From assembly GCF_031348265.1 (NCBI RefSeq), contig NZ_CP133771.1, forward strand, positions 3,596,001 to 3,660,000: DNA of 64,000 nt, in the 5' to 3' direction. Below are positions 1-11,486 of the stretch, piece after piece. The notes below the pieces were generated by a model. That model had not been told where the DNA came from and ran no database searches. It worked only from the letters and a program-made list of their open reading frames with translations. The DNA is from Streptomyces collinus. GTDB lineage: Bacteria > Actinomycetota > Actinomycetes > Streptomycetales > Streptomycetaceae. The translations under genes were made by a program, and so were the position numbers. Position 1 is the stretch's first letter. Each line of letters starts with the position of its first letter.

Positions 1-131
1 GCGGGCCAGGAGAGCAGACCGGGGGCGACGCGGTGGCTGGTGGTGAGCAGGACGATGCGGCCGGGGGCGGCGGCCGCGTCGGGAGCGGTCCGCTCGGGGC
101 CCGGGGTGGCTTCGGGGCTGTTGGCGTTCAC
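1..131 (-). CDS. mazG: Nucleoside triphosphate pyrophosphohydrolase MazG, N-terminal part (gene runs off the window)
   Basis: Only the first 43 codons are present, starting at a GTG at 129-131. After about 24 variable residues the peptide reads GRIVLLTTSHRVAPGLLSWP, which is the characteristic N-terminal stretch of actinobacterial MazG-type NTP pyrophosphohydrolases. The family hydrolyses (d)NTPs to monophosphate and PPi and cleans aberrant nucleotides. No good ribosome-binding site precedes the GTG. It lies just downstream of the SurA-like lipoprotein gene on the same strand, a gene pair usual next to mfd in Streptomyces. Identification rests on the short conserved motif plus context; the MazG catalytic domain itself lies outside the window. 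Confidence 0.7.
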   Translation of the reverse strand, partial: MNANSPEATPGPERTAPDAAAAPGRIVLLTTSHRVAPGLLSWP

Positions 132-169
132 GGTTCGAAGCTATCCCACGCCGCCGACAGCACCCGAAG

Positions 170-178
170 TTATCCACA
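170..178 (+). promoter_or_regulatory. Isolated DnaA-box match
   Basis: TTATCCACA is a perfect match to the bacterial DnaA-box consensus, lying between the SurA-like gene and mazG. A second perfect copy on the other strand is at 9527-9535. Single boxes occur by chance and Streptomyces prefers TTGTCCACA, so a regulatory role is only possible. Confidence 0.25.
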
Positions 179-217
179 GGGCCCACGGGCCCCGGAAGGA
201 GGCCAGGCCCGGCGGCT

Positions 218-865
218 CTACATGCCCTGCTGGGTCTGTGCCGTCGTGACGTCCCGGACCCACGGCGTCTTGGCGTCCGCGCGGCTGCTCTTCTGGACGT
301 CCCAGGTGCCGTAGCGGGGGTTGAGGTCGATGTTCAGGTCCTTGGAGGCGTCGGAGAGGGCCTTCCAGAACTCGGGGCGGCCGGTGTCCGTGCCGAGCTT
401 CTCGGCGAGCTTCTGGGCCTCCAGCTGGAGGCGGAGGTTCTCGTCGAGGCGCTGCGGAGGGATGCCGTACTGCTGGAGCCAGGTCCTCTCCAGGGCCTTG
501 GCGCCGCCGGCCTGCTGTTCCAGGCCTGACCGCATCGCCTGGATCTCCTTGCGGGAGACGGTCACGCCGGCGTCCTCGGCGGCGCGGTGCAGCACCCGGT
601 CCAGGACCATGGTCTGCAGGGTGTCGCGCGTGAGGGTGCCCGTTCTGGCGATGGCCTGCTGGTACTGGGCCTCGTCCTGCACGGCCGCCCGCTGGGCCGC
701 GCGCACCTCTCCGACCCGCTCGTCGAGCTGGGAGACGGTGATGCGCTGGCCGCCCACCACGGCTGCCGCGCCGGGATGCGCCTCGTTTCCGCAGGCGGTG
801 AGCAGGGGCGCCGCGGCGGCGATCGCGGCGGTGAGGACGAGCGCGGTGCGACGGCGGCGGTGCAA
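218..865 (-). CDS. SurA N-terminal domain lipoprotein (peptidyl-prolyl isomerase/chaperone-like)
   Basis: A 215-residue protein with a basic N-terminus (LHRRRR), a hydrophobic signal segment and a lipobox LLTAC at about residues 17-21, so it is predicted to be a membrane-anchored lipoprotein on the outer face. The mature part contains a SurA-type N-terminal region (AVVGGQRITVSQLDERV) followed by helical segments and no recognisable rotamase catalytic domain, so a chaperone role in secreted-protein folding is inferred rather than shown. The TTG start at 863-865 is chosen because GGAGG lies five bases upstream and the signal peptide begins directly after it; a longer frame upstream is low-complexity and not protein-like. 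It is followed by mazG on the same strand. Confidence 0.8.
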   Translation of the reverse strand: MHRRRRTALVLTAAIAAAAPLLTACGNEAHPGAAAVVGGQRITVSQLDERVGEVRAAQRAAVQDEAQYQQAIARTGTLTRDTLQTMVLDRVLHRAAEDAGVTVSRKEIQAMRSGLEQQAGGAKALERTWLQQYGIPPQRLDENLRLQLEAQKLAEKLGTDTGRPEFWKALSDASKDLNIDLNPRYGTWDVQKSSRADAKTPWVRDVTTAQTQQGM

Positions 866-1130
866 GGAGACCTCCCGAGGAGATTGTGCGACGGTGCACA
901 AGGTCTTGCGATGATCGATGGTAGGCAGTGGCCAAGCTCTGGCCAACCCATTCGACCAACGATTCACCGGGACTTCCGGCACCGCCGCGCCTCCTGTGGC
1001 AAGGCCCGGGGGGCGGCCGCGGGGCGGTGGCGGGACGGTCACGTGGGCTGGGACGGTCGCGGGACGGTGGCGGAAAGGTCGCGGGGCAGTGGCGGGAAGG
1101 TCGTGGGGCGGAGCGGCCGCGGGGCGGTCC
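866..1130. other. Intergenic, G-rich repetitive stretch
   Basis: This 265-bp gap separates the kinase from the SurA-like gene. Positions about 1020-1125 consist of degenerate tandem units of roughly GCGGGACGGT / GCGGGAAGGTC. No convincing gene was seen. The left part (866-960) probably carries the SurA-like gene promoter. Confidence 0.5.
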
Positions 1131-2669
1131 TCAGCCGCGGACCTGCCCCAGCCACTGCAGCGTCCTGCGGATCTCCGCGCCGAGCGGGTGCCCGGGGCCA
1201 TGGGTGCGTTCGACGTCGTGCAGCAGGCGGGCCAGGGTGTCGTGGGCGGCGCCCCGGTCGCCGAGGGCGAGCAGGAGGTGCCCGATACGGCGGCGGACGT
1301 CGTGCGCGAGTTCCGGGCCGCCGGCGGCGACGTACTGGTTCTCGTAGTACGGCAGCACGGCCCGGTACTCGGCGAGCGCGGCGGCCGGTTCGCCCAGCTG
1401 TTCGAGGCACTGTGCGGCCTCGTAGCGGTAGCGCAGGGCCTGCGGGTCGGCCTGGCCCGCCTCGGCGGCGCGTTCGTCGGCGAGACGGCGCAGTTCGGGC
1501 AGGGCGCGCCGGTACTGGCCGTCGTCCAGGAGCGTGGCCGCGTACTGCTTGCGCAGGGTGCGGACGACCGGGGAGTGCGCGCCGTGCTGTTCGGCGGCGG
1601 CGGGCAGGATCGCCCCGAGGATGTCGACGGCCTGGGTGACGCGGCCTTCACCGAGGAGCCGTTTGACCTCGTCGACGGCGCGGGCGATGTCCGTCTGCCC
1701 CGGCGTCTCGGTGACGGGTGTGGCGGGAGTGGGCTGGGGCGCGGGGGTGCGCGCACGATCCGGCCAGGGGGCGTGCGGGCGCAGGAACGGGCGGGTGGGA
1801 TCCAGGGCCGCTCCGGTTGGCGTCCCACGCGCGGGCAGGAGCAGTTCCAGGTGCTCGTAGACCTCCTGCGCGGAGGCGGGCCGGTGCTGCGGGTCCTTGG
1901 CGAGGAGGCGCAGGACGAGGGCCTCCAGGGCCTCGGGGACTTCGGGGCGGACCTGACGTACGGGCAGCGGGGGCTCGTACAGGTGCCGGTGCAGGACGCC
2001 GAGGGCCGTGGAGCCGGAGAAGGGCACGTCGCCGCTGAGCAGTTCGTGCAGGACCACGCCGAGCGCGTACAGGTCGGTGTAGGGGCCGACCGCGCCGCCC
2101 ATGGCCTGCTCCGGGGCCATGTAGGCGGGCGAGCCGATGGGCGTGCCGGTGTGGGTGAGGCGGGTGGTGTCAGCGTCCATGACGGAGGCGACGCCGAGGT
2201 CGAGGACGGTGACCGTGCCGTCCTGCTTCACCATCACGTTGCGCGGCTTGAGGTCGCGGTGGACGATCGGCACGGCATGCACAGCGCTGAGCACGGCGCA
2301 CAACTGCGCGGCGACCGCGACCGCCCACTGCCAGGGGTACGGGGTGTGCTCGGCGAGGTGACCGGCGAGGTCGGCGCCGTCGATGTACTGCATGACGAGG
2401 AACAACTCCTCGCCCTCACTGCCCGCGTCGTGCACGGTGACCAGCCCGGGGTGGTCGACCTGCGCCGTCACCCGGCACTCGCGCACGAAACGGCGGCGCA
2501 GTTCCTCCGCGTCCTGTCCGGCCACCTTGTCGGGGCGCAGCAGCTTCACCGCCACGCGCCGGTCGAGCCGCTGGTCGTACGCCGTCCACACTTGGCCCAT
2601 GCCGCCCTGCCCGAGGACGGCGGACAGTTCGTAGCGCCCGGCGACGACACGTCCTGCCGCCGCGGTCAC
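1131..2669 (-). CDS. Serine/threonine protein kinase with C-terminal TPR-like region
   Basis: A 512-residue Hanks-type kinase. Visible motifs: glycine loop GQGGMG at 20-25, catalytic lysine in VAVKLL at about 42, HRDLKPRN at 137-144, DLG (in place of DFG) at 157-159, and activation-segment GSPAYMAPE at 179-187. Residues 280-325 form a proline-rich linker, and 326-512 are alpha-helical TPR-like repeats probably used for partner binding. There is no membrane segment, unlike PknB-type receptors, so it is probably cytosolic. The GTG start overlaps the stop of the upstream membrane-protein gene by four bases, suggesting translational coupling and a shared function. Substrates are unknown. Confidence 0.9.
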   Translation of the reverse strand: MTAAAGRVVAGRYELSAVLGQGGMGQVWTAYDQRLDRRVAVKLLRPDKVAGQDAEELRRRFVRECRVTAQVDHPGLVTVHDAGSEGEELFLVMQYIDGADLAGHLAEHTPYPWQWAVAVAAQLCAVLSAVHAVPIVHRDLKPRNVMVKQDGTVTVLDLGVASVMDADTTRLTHTGTPIGSPAYMAPEQAMGGAVGPYTDLYALGVVLHELLSGDVPFSGSTALGVLHRHLYEPPLPVRQVRPEVPEALEALVLRLLAKDPQHRPASAQEVYEHLELLLPARGTPTGAALDPTRPFLRPHAPWPDRARTPAPQPTPATPVTETPGQTDIARAVDEVKRLLGEGRVTQAVDILGAILPAAAEQHGAHSPVVRTLRKQYAATLLDDGQYRRALPELRRLADERAAEAGQADPQALRYRYEAAQCLEQLGEPAAALAEYRAVLPYYENQYVAAGGPELAHDVRRRIGHLLLALGDRGAAHDTLARLLHDVERTHGPGHPLGAEIRRTLQWLGQVRG

Positions 2670-3295
2670 CTTCCGTCCTCGCGGCGGCCGTCCCGGTGGC
2701 CTTCGCCCTCGTGCCGGCGCAGGTAGTCGCTGAGCTCGTCGAGTTCGGCGCGGACCTGGTCGATACGGGCCGGGGCGGGGCGCTGGGGCGACGGGGGCGG
2801 CTGGGCGGGGCCCGCGACCCGGGGCGTGTCGTGCGGGGCGGGCGTGTGGGGCCCCGGGGGCTGCGGGACGGGCGTGGACGTCGGGGCGTACGGCGGCGCC
2901 TGGTGCGGATAGCCGTACGGGGTCTGCACGACGGTCGGCGAGTGCGGCGACGCGTAGCCGGTGAACCTGCGCTGCTCGCCGTGGTGGCCGATGTCCACGA
3001 CGAGGAAGTAGATGGCGGCGCCCGCTCCGAGGAGGAGGATCATGGCCAGCGCGATGTCGGTCCGGTAGTCGTCCTCCGGCAGGGAGCCGATCACGGCGAA
3101 GCCCGCGATGGACAGCGGCAGACTCACCCAGGCCAGCACCCAGTCGAGGACCCGTCCGCGCAGCACGGCCACCCGGAACAGCGGTACGCAGGCCAGCACG
3201 CCGCACGTGAGGAAGCCGGCTGCTGCGAACAGTACGCGCAGGGAGATGACCGTTGCCGCGCTGCGGGGAGGCGGCGCCGCGCCGTGGCCGTACAT
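2666..3295 (-). CDS. Integral membrane protein with proline-rich tail, kinase partner
   Basis: A 209-residue protein with about four hydrophobic segments in residues 15-105, followed by a cytoplasmic-looking tail rich in proline and tyrosine (PYGYPHQAPPY) and a charged helical C-terminus. Start ATG is preceded by AGGAGC. It directly precedes and overlaps the Ser/Thr kinase gene, so it may localise or be phosphorylated by the kinase; this is inference from gene order. No enzymatic domain was recognised. Confidence 0.75.
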   Translation of the reverse strand: MYGHGAAPPPRSAATVISLRVLFAAAGFLTCGVLACVPLFRVAVLRGRVLDWVLAWVSLPLSIAGFAVIGSLPEDDYRTDIALAMILLLGAGAAIYFLVVDIGHHGEQRRFTGYASPHSPTVVQTPYGYPHQAPPYAPTSTPVPQPPGPHTPAPHDTPRVAGPAQPPPSPQRPAPARIDQVRAELDELSDYLRRHEGEGHRDGRREDGR

Positions 3296-3363
3296 GACTG
3301 CTCCTGGACCGGTGGCCGATGAGGACGGACGTGCGAGTGACAGACCCTGATGGGGAATCCGAG

Positions 3364-3392
3364 CGTATAGCCCGACACGGACAACCGGTCAC
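3364..3392 (-). promoter_or_regulatory. Candidate sigma-70-type promoter for the membrane protein/kinase pair
   Basis: Read on the minus strand: -35 GTGACC (3387-3392), a 17-bp spacer, -10 TATACG (3364-3369). The spacer and the bases just upstream contain an ACAACC...GGTTGT dyad. It lies 70-100 bp upstream of the ATG at 3295. Confidence 0.5.
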
Positions 3393-3478
3393 GGGTTGTA
3401 CCGAACCGTTGTCATGCTGATCACTTCGTGTGAACAGCCCGTCGTAGTCCCGTCGTAGGTCGTACCGTCCGTCACCCC

Positions 3479-4225
3479 TTACAGAGGGTGCCGCATCCAC
3501 ACGTTGGGCTCGACGTACACCGCGTACCCGCGCTCCACCTCGCAGCGCACGGGCACCAGGGCGCCCGGCACCTCGATGTCGCCGTCGGTGTCGAAGGGCA
3601 GGCCCGTCCAGCGGCGCCAGTGGGCGAGCGGGGCGGACACCGTCATGGACGCCGGTGCCACCGAGTCGATCGTGGCTCCGGCGCGGGCGTGGACGCGCAG
3701 CCAAGGGTCCTGGGGCAGGCCGTCGGGGCGGACGCGGTGGGCGTACTCCTCCATCGGCGTACGGGGTTCCAGGTGTTTGGCGTTGGGGCGGACCGGGGCG
3801 ACGACCTCGCGGAAGCCGCGGGCCCGGGCGTTGTCGCGCATGGCCGCGAGCATCAGCGCGGACAGGCCGCGGCCCTGTGCCTGCGGGGCGATGGAGACCG
3901 AGACGGCGCTCACCGTGTCGGGCCGTACTCCTCTGCGCAGATCGGAGAAGGCCCACACCAGCATCGCGTCCCAGCCGTTGGCCGGCAGCCGGCCGCCGCG
4001 GCTCTCGGTGCCGAGGGCGACCGGCACGCTGTAGGCGTTGGCCACGACCTCGCCCTGCTCGTCCTCGGCGAACAGGACGTACTCCGGGAGTTCGGTGGCG
4101 ATCCGCGGGAAGTGGGCGGCACCGACGAGGTCCTGGACCACGAACTCCGGCCAGCTGTCCGCCATCTCGACGACCCGCTCCAGCATGTCCGGGCGATCGG
4201 CGAGGCTCGATATCTTCGGCTGCAT
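3479..4225 (-). CDS. GNAT-family N-acetyltransferase
   Basis: A 248-residue protein beginning MQPKISSLADRPDM. The acetyl-CoA-binding signature is SVSIAPQAQGRGLSALMLAA (motif A, Q-x-x-G-x-G type) around residues 130-149, followed by ARARGFREVVAPVRP. The C-terminal third (DPWLRVHARAGATI) resembles the GNAT fold extension in large actinobacterial members. Substrate unknown. The ATG at 4223-4225 is chosen because upstream sequence is a 23-bp repeat array that cannot keep one reading frame. There is no Shine-Dalgarno sequence, and a perfect 25-bp palindrome ends 13 bp upstream, so the gene may be leaderless or tightly controlled. Confidence 0.8.
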   Translation of the reverse strand: MQPKISSLADRPDMLERVVEMADSWPEFVVQDLVGAAHFPRIATELPEYVLFAEDEQGEVVANAYSVPVALGTESRGGRLPANGWDAMLVWAFSDLRRGVRPDTVSAVSVSIAPQAQGRGLSALMLAAMRDNARARGFREVVAPVRPNAKHLEPRTPMEEYAHRVRPDGLPQDPWLRVHARAGATIDSVAPASMTVSAPLAHWRRWTGLPFDTDGDIEVPGALVPVRCEVERGYAVYVEPNVWMRHPL

Positions 4226-4238
4226 GTGATCAAGGGTA

Positions 4239-4263
4239 GGTACCGGGTGGACCACCCGGTACC
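4239..4263. promoter_or_regulatory. Perfect 25-bp palindrome upstream of the GNAT gene
   Basis: GGTACCGGGTGG-A-CCACCCGGTACC: two perfect 12-bp arms around one base, ending 13 bp from the GNAT start codon. It could be an operator or a 5' hairpin. It runs directly into the 23-bp tandem repeats. Confidence 0.55.
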
Positions 4264-4352
4264 GGATTACCGGAAGGCCCCCAACCGGATCATCAGACGG
4301 CCCGGAACCGGATTGTCGGACTTCCCGGGACCTGATTACCGGGCGGGCACGC
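4261..4352. repeat. Four tandem 23-bp repeats upstream of the GNAT gene
   Basis: Units begin at 4261, 4284, 4307 and 4330 with an exact 23-bp period. Cores are ACCGGATTACCGG, ACCGGATCATCAG, ACCGGATTGTCGG and ACCTGATTACCGG, that is CCGG-N4-CCGG-like half dyads, followed by a C/G-rich filler. The regular spacing near two helical turns suggests cooperative protein binding. The remaining 4353-4532 up to the next gene has no convincing gene. Confidence 0.7.
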
Positions 4353-4532
4353 GGTCCGCCGCCCGGTGAGGCCTGGCCCGCTGGGCGGCAACCACCATGA
4401 CGGCCATGAGGAAGACGAGGACCACCGGGGCGGTGGCGCTTTACGCGAGCAGATCCGCCGAGTGCCGGCGCGATGAGTCCACTCGGCATCCGTCACTCCT
4501 CGATCCACGGCAGCCGGTCGGCCGACCGGCTC

Positions 4533-5309
4533 CTACCCGCCGCACTGCTTCAGCATCATGTCCTTGTCGGGCGCGGTCACGGGGAGTTCGTACTTCAGCG
4601 ACACCTGGGCGAAGCGCACGGAGTAGGCGCAGCGGATCCGCTTGTTCGGGGGCAGCCAGGACGCCGGTCCTGAGTCCCCCTTCGAGCCGTTGGTCGGTCC
4701 GTCCACCGGGACGAGGTTGAGCGGGTCGTTGGCGATGGACTCCCGCTTGTCCTTCGTCCAGCGCGAGGCGCCCATCTGCCAGTCGTACGACAGCGGCATG
4801 ACGTGGTCTATCTGGACCTTGATCGCATGGGACTTGGTCCACTCGATGACCTCCCCGGTGTACGGGTCGTGCAGCGTCAGCGAGGTGACGACGCAGTCCG
4901 ATCCCGACCGGAAGCGCACCTCCTCCCCGTCTCGCTTCAGGAGGTCGTTCCGCGTGTCGCAGCCATTGCGGGAGAACGGGACGTCGCGCGGTGCCGAGTC
5001 CATCCAGGCGTAGCCGAACTTCTCCCGTTCGTAGCCCGTCCTGGGGCCGCGGCCCTTTGTCGCGACCTTCTCGATGAGGGCACGCGCCCGCTCCTTGTCG
5101 GCGTCGGAAGTGATCGCCGCCAGCCCCGGTTTGGTGCCGTCCGGGTTGTCCAGCGGGTTCGCGGCCCGTCCGTCGCCGGCGGCCGGGGCGCCGGAAGCGG
5201 AGGCTCCGCCGCCGTCCACGGGCGGGGCCAGGCCCTCGCAGCCGGCCAGCGCCGAACCGGTGAACACCATCGCGACAGCCAGTGCCGCCCCGCCCCTCAG
5301 ACGCGTCAC
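4533..5309 (-). CDS. Secreted lipoprotein with HNH-type (GmrSD C-terminal/DUF1524-like) nuclease domain
   Basis: A 258-residue protein with a signal peptide and lipobox (SALAGC at about 18-23), an Ala/Gly/Ser-rich linker, and a C-terminal domain containing IDHVMPLSYDW, then NDPLNLVPVDGPTN and a final NKRIRCAYSVRFAQV. The (I/V)DHVVPL...NDPLNL pattern is that of extracellular HNH nucleases of the DUF1524/GmrSD-C group, where the DH pair supplies the metal-binding and catalytic histidine. A scavenging or secreted-DNase role is inferred. The GTG start at 5307-5309 has AGGAGG about ten bases upstream. Cysteines in the mature part suggest disulphides outside the cell. Confidence 0.8.
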   Translation of the reverse strand: MTRLRGGAALAVAMVFTGSALAGCEGLAPPVDGGGASASGAPAAGDGRAANPLDNPDGTKPGLAAITSDADKERARALIEKVATKGRGPRTGYEREKFGYAWMDSAPRDVPFSRNGCDTRNDLLKRDGEEVRFRSGSDCVVTSLTLHDPYTGEVIEWTKSHAIKVQIDHVMPLSYDWQMGASRWTKDKRESIANDPLNLVPVDGPTNGSKGDSGPASWLPPNKRIRCAYSVRFAQVSLKYELPVTAPDKDMMLKQCGG

Positions 5310-5471
5310 CGTGCGCCCCTCCTCTGTCTGCCTGTTCCGCTCCGGCACGGGCGGCCCGTGCCGGGTCCCACGGTAGCGAGGCAGAGGTTCAGACCACATC
5401 AGGCCTCACTGCGCATACTTCGCATCTCACGCGTATCGTCGGTTCTGAGTCACCTCCGGAGGGAGCTTTGC

Positions 5472-5657
5472 ATGGGCATCTTCGACAAGTTCAAGAGCCA
5501 GGCGCGGAACAAGGGCAAGCAAGGCTCTGACACCGCGGAACAGCGGATCAACGAGAGGACCGGCGGCAAGTACGAGGACCAGGTCGACTCCGGCCAGCAG
5601 CGCGTCGAGGGCTCGCTGGGCATGGACCGCGACCGCGACCGGCCCGAACAGCAGTAA
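5472..5657 (+). CDS. Small MT0933-like antitoxin-family protein
   Basis: A 61-residue, highly charged protein (MGIFDKFKSQARNKGKQGSD...NERTGGKYEDQVD...GMDRDRDRP). The pattern matches the short actinobacterial family named after the M. tuberculosis MT0933/Rv0909 antitoxin. No toxin gene lies beside it, so an antitoxin activity here is uncertain; many Streptomyces carry solitary copies and they may be stress-related proteins. GGAGGGAG precedes the ATG at good distance. It is flanked by divergent lipoprotein and convergent mfd genes, so it is monocistronic. Confidence 0.7.
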   Translation: MGIFDKFKSQARNKGKQGSDTAEQRINERTGGKYEDQVDSGQQRVEGSLGMDRDRDRPEQQ

Positions 5658-5672
5658 GGCCTCCGACACCAA

Positions 5673-5704
5673 GGTCTCCGACTTCGGGGCCGTCCGCGGA
5701 GACC
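5673..5704 (+). terminator. Hairpin terminator after the small antitoxin-like gene
   Basis: GGTCTCCG...CGGAGACC, an 8-bp perfect stem with a 16-base loop, 16 bases past the stop codon. The convergent mfd gene ends at 5822. Confidence 0.5.
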
Positions 5705-5821
5705 TGGATGTGTCTCCTGCGGGCGGCTTCCCGTGTCCGGATCCGGCAACGCCCGTCCGGTAGCGCCTTGCACGGCCTCGGCGTGAGCACCGCCGGGCCC
5801 CCTGATTTCAGCCCCCCGGCG

Positions 5822-9379
<3,558 letters not shown>

Positions 9380-9816
9380 TCGGGGCTTTCCGTCCAGGGG
9401 GGTGGGCAGGTCGACGGGCGGGGGCGGGCATGTCGAGGGCAGGGGGTGGGCAAGACGACGGGCCTGACGCGCGCCGCGGGCCGGGGGGTCTCCAGCGTAC
9501 GACGATGCGCGCCCGCGCGGCGGGCCTGTGGATAACGCCCGTTCTCCCCGGGGCGAACACCGTCGCTGTCCGGCGCGGCTCCGGGAGGGCGCGCCGACCG
9601 GGAAGCCCCGCTCCCGGCCCACGGCCCCACGGCCCCCGGCTCCCGGCCCACGGCCCCGGGCCCATGGCTCCCGGCTCCCGGCCCCAACGGCACGCCGGCG
9701 GCCAAGTGGGGATTCGGCCGCCCAACCTTCACAACATCATCCCCACCCGTTGTTTTCGCCCCGGCATGATCGGTCGGACGCCCTTCAGGCCGTTCATCGC
9801 ACCCCTAAGGCACGGC
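9380..9816. other. Divergent intergenic region between mfd and the DUF2079 gene
   Basis: A 437-bp gap with promoters expected in both directions. It contains a perfect DnaA-box match (TGTGGATAA, 9527-9535) and a low-complexity stretch in which the 19-mer GCTCCCGGCCCACGGCCCC occurs at 9610-9628 and 9639-9657 with a partial third copy at 9666-9685. No supported gene. Confidence 0.5.
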
Positions 9817-11259
9817 ATGCCTGCCCCCACCGTCCAGGTCTCCCAGCCCCGCATACCGTCGCCGGTCGCCCGCCCCCGGGGCGACCGGCACCCCGGCCAC
9901 GCGCGAGGTGAGCCCTGGGCCCTCGCGGCGGTCCTCTTCGCCGCCTACACGGTCGTCTCCGTCGGCCGCTACCGGCACATGGCGACCCTCTCCTGGGACC
10001 TCGGCATCTTCGAGCAGGTCGTGCGCTCCTACGCACGGCTGCGGGCGCCGGTGGCCGACCTCAAGGGGCCGGGGTTCGACATCCTCGGGGACCACTTCAG
10101 CCCGGTGACCGCCCTGCTCGCGCCGTTGTACCGGCTCTTCCCCTCGCCGGTCACGCTGCTGGTCGCGCAGGCCGCGCTCTTCGCGCTGTCCGCCGTGCCG
10201 GTGACCCGGGCCGCCTCCCGGCTCCTGGGCCGACGACAGGGGCTCGCGCTCGGTCTCGCGTACGGGCTGTCGTGGGGCGTCCAGCGCGCCGTCGACTTCG
10301 ACTTCCACGAGATCTGCTTCGCCGTCCCGCTGATCGCCTTCTCCCTGGAGGCCCTCCTCGCGCGGCGCCCGCGCGCGGCCCTGGGGTGGGCGCTGCCCCT
10401 GGTGCTGGTGAAGGAGGACCTGGGGCTGACGCTGACCGCGATCGCGCTCGTCGTCGCCTGGCGGACGCGCGGTTCGTCTCCGCGGACGGTCCGGTACGCG
10501 CTCGGTGCGGCGGTGTTCGGCGTTGCGGCGACCGTGCTCGTCCTGACGGTGGTCGTCCCGGCGTTCAACACCTCGGGCGGCTACGACTACTGGAACAAGG
10601 TCAGCGGTGCGGGCAGTCCCTTCGACGGTGCCGGCAGCAAGCTGCGCACGCTCGCCTGGCTGCTGATCCCGACCTCGGGCCTGCTCGCCCTGCGCTCCCC
10701 GCTGCTGCTGGTCGCGCTGCCGACGCTCGGCTGGCGGTTCCTCTCCGGCGACGAGCACTACTGGGGCACCGACTGGCACTACAGCGCGGTCCTGATGCCG
10801 GTCGTCTTCCTCGCCCTCGCCGACGCACTCCCGGCCGTTCGCCGCGGCACGCGCGCGTGGCTGCGTTCCTACGCCGCTCACCTGCCGGCCGCCGTCGCCG
10901 CGGCGGCACTGGCGCTCACCACGTCCCTGCCGCTGGCGCAGCTCACCGAGGCCGAGGTCTATCGCACGCCGGCCGCGGTGTCCGACGTGGAACGGCTGCT
11001 GGCGCGGATTCCCGACGACGCCACGGTCGAGGCCAACATCGGCCCGATCAGCCGCCTCACCGCACGCTGCCGGGTCTTCTGGCTCGGCGACACCCGGGGC
11101 GTCCTCCCCGAGTACATCGCCCTGGAGAACATCGACGGCAGGTACCGCGACCCCGTGGGCTACGCCCGGACCCTGCACCCCCTCGCCGAGTACGCGGTCG
11201 CGGGCGAGGCGGCCGGCTACGTGGTTCTGGAACGCCGTACGGCGACGGCCGGGGTCTGA
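9817..11259 (+). CDS. DUF2079-family integral membrane protein
   Basis: A 480-residue polytopic protein. After about 35 polar residues there are some nine to ten hydrophobic segments; conserved features include SWDLGIFEQVVRSYA, the loop GDHFSPVTALLAPLYRLFP and DFHEICFAVPLIAFSLEAL, all typical of DUF2079 proteins. These are related in layout to GT-C glycosyltransferases with an early loop Asp/His motif, so a glycosyl transfer role at the membrane is a guess. The C-terminal soluble part (ARIPDDATVEANIGPISRL) resembles the extracytoplasmic domain of such enzymes. The ATG at 9817 follows AAGG at seven bases; an in-frame ATG at 9766 lacks a ribosome-binding site. Confidence 0.75.
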   Translation: MPAPTVQVSQPRIPSPVARPRGDRHPGHARGEPWALAAVLFAAYTVVSVGRYRHMATLSWDLGIFEQVVRSYARLRAPVADLKGPGFDILGDHFSPVTALLAPLYRLFPSPVTLLVAQAALFALSAVPVTRAASRLLGRRQGLALGLAYGLSWGVQRAVDFDFHEICFAVPLIAFSLEALLARRPRAALGWALPLVLVKEDLGLTLTAIALVVAWRTRGSSPRTVRYALGAAVFGVAATVLVLTVVVPAFNTSGGYDYWNKVSGAGSPFDGAGSKLRTLAWLLIPTSGLLALRSPLLLVALPTLGWRFLSGDEHYWGTDWHYSAVLMPVVFLALADALPAVRRGTRAWLRSYAAHLPAAVAAAALALTTSLPLAQLTEAEVYRTPAAVSDVERLLARIPDDATVEANIGPISRLTARCRVFWLGDTRGVLPEYIALENIDGRYRDPVGYARTLHPLAEYAVAGEAAGYVVLERRTATAGV

Positions 11260-11404
11260 CGCGCCGGGGGCGTCGCATCCGCCTCGGAGCGGGCCGGGCC
11301 CGCTGCCCGGGGAGCGGCCGGGCCCCCTGCCGCGGAGCGTCCCGGCCCCCTGAGCGATCCGCCGGTGCGGCCCGAAGCGCACGCGCCCCGTCCGGCAAGC
11401 CGTC

Positions 11405-11443
11405 GGGCCCGCCCCGGAGGCGGAAGACCTCCGGGGCGGGCCC
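11405..11443. terminator. Strong bidirectional hairpin terminator
   Basis: GGGCCCGCCCCGGAGG and CCTCCGGGGCGGGCCC form a perfect 16-bp stem with a 7-base loop between the convergent DUF2079 and ABC-permease genes. Confidence 0.8.
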
Positions 11444-11486
11444 GTCCCCCGCAACCCCCGTGTGCGGTGGTCTCGGGCGGCTCCGG

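Noticed and set aside
4261..4352. CRISPR-like array
   Set aside because: The 23-bp repeats are directly adjacent with no spacers and no cas genes are present.
4336..4425. 29-codon hydrophobic reading frame on the minus strand (GTG start, one membrane-like segment)
   Set aside because: No ribosome-binding site and it runs into the 23-bp repeats; length is compatible with chance.
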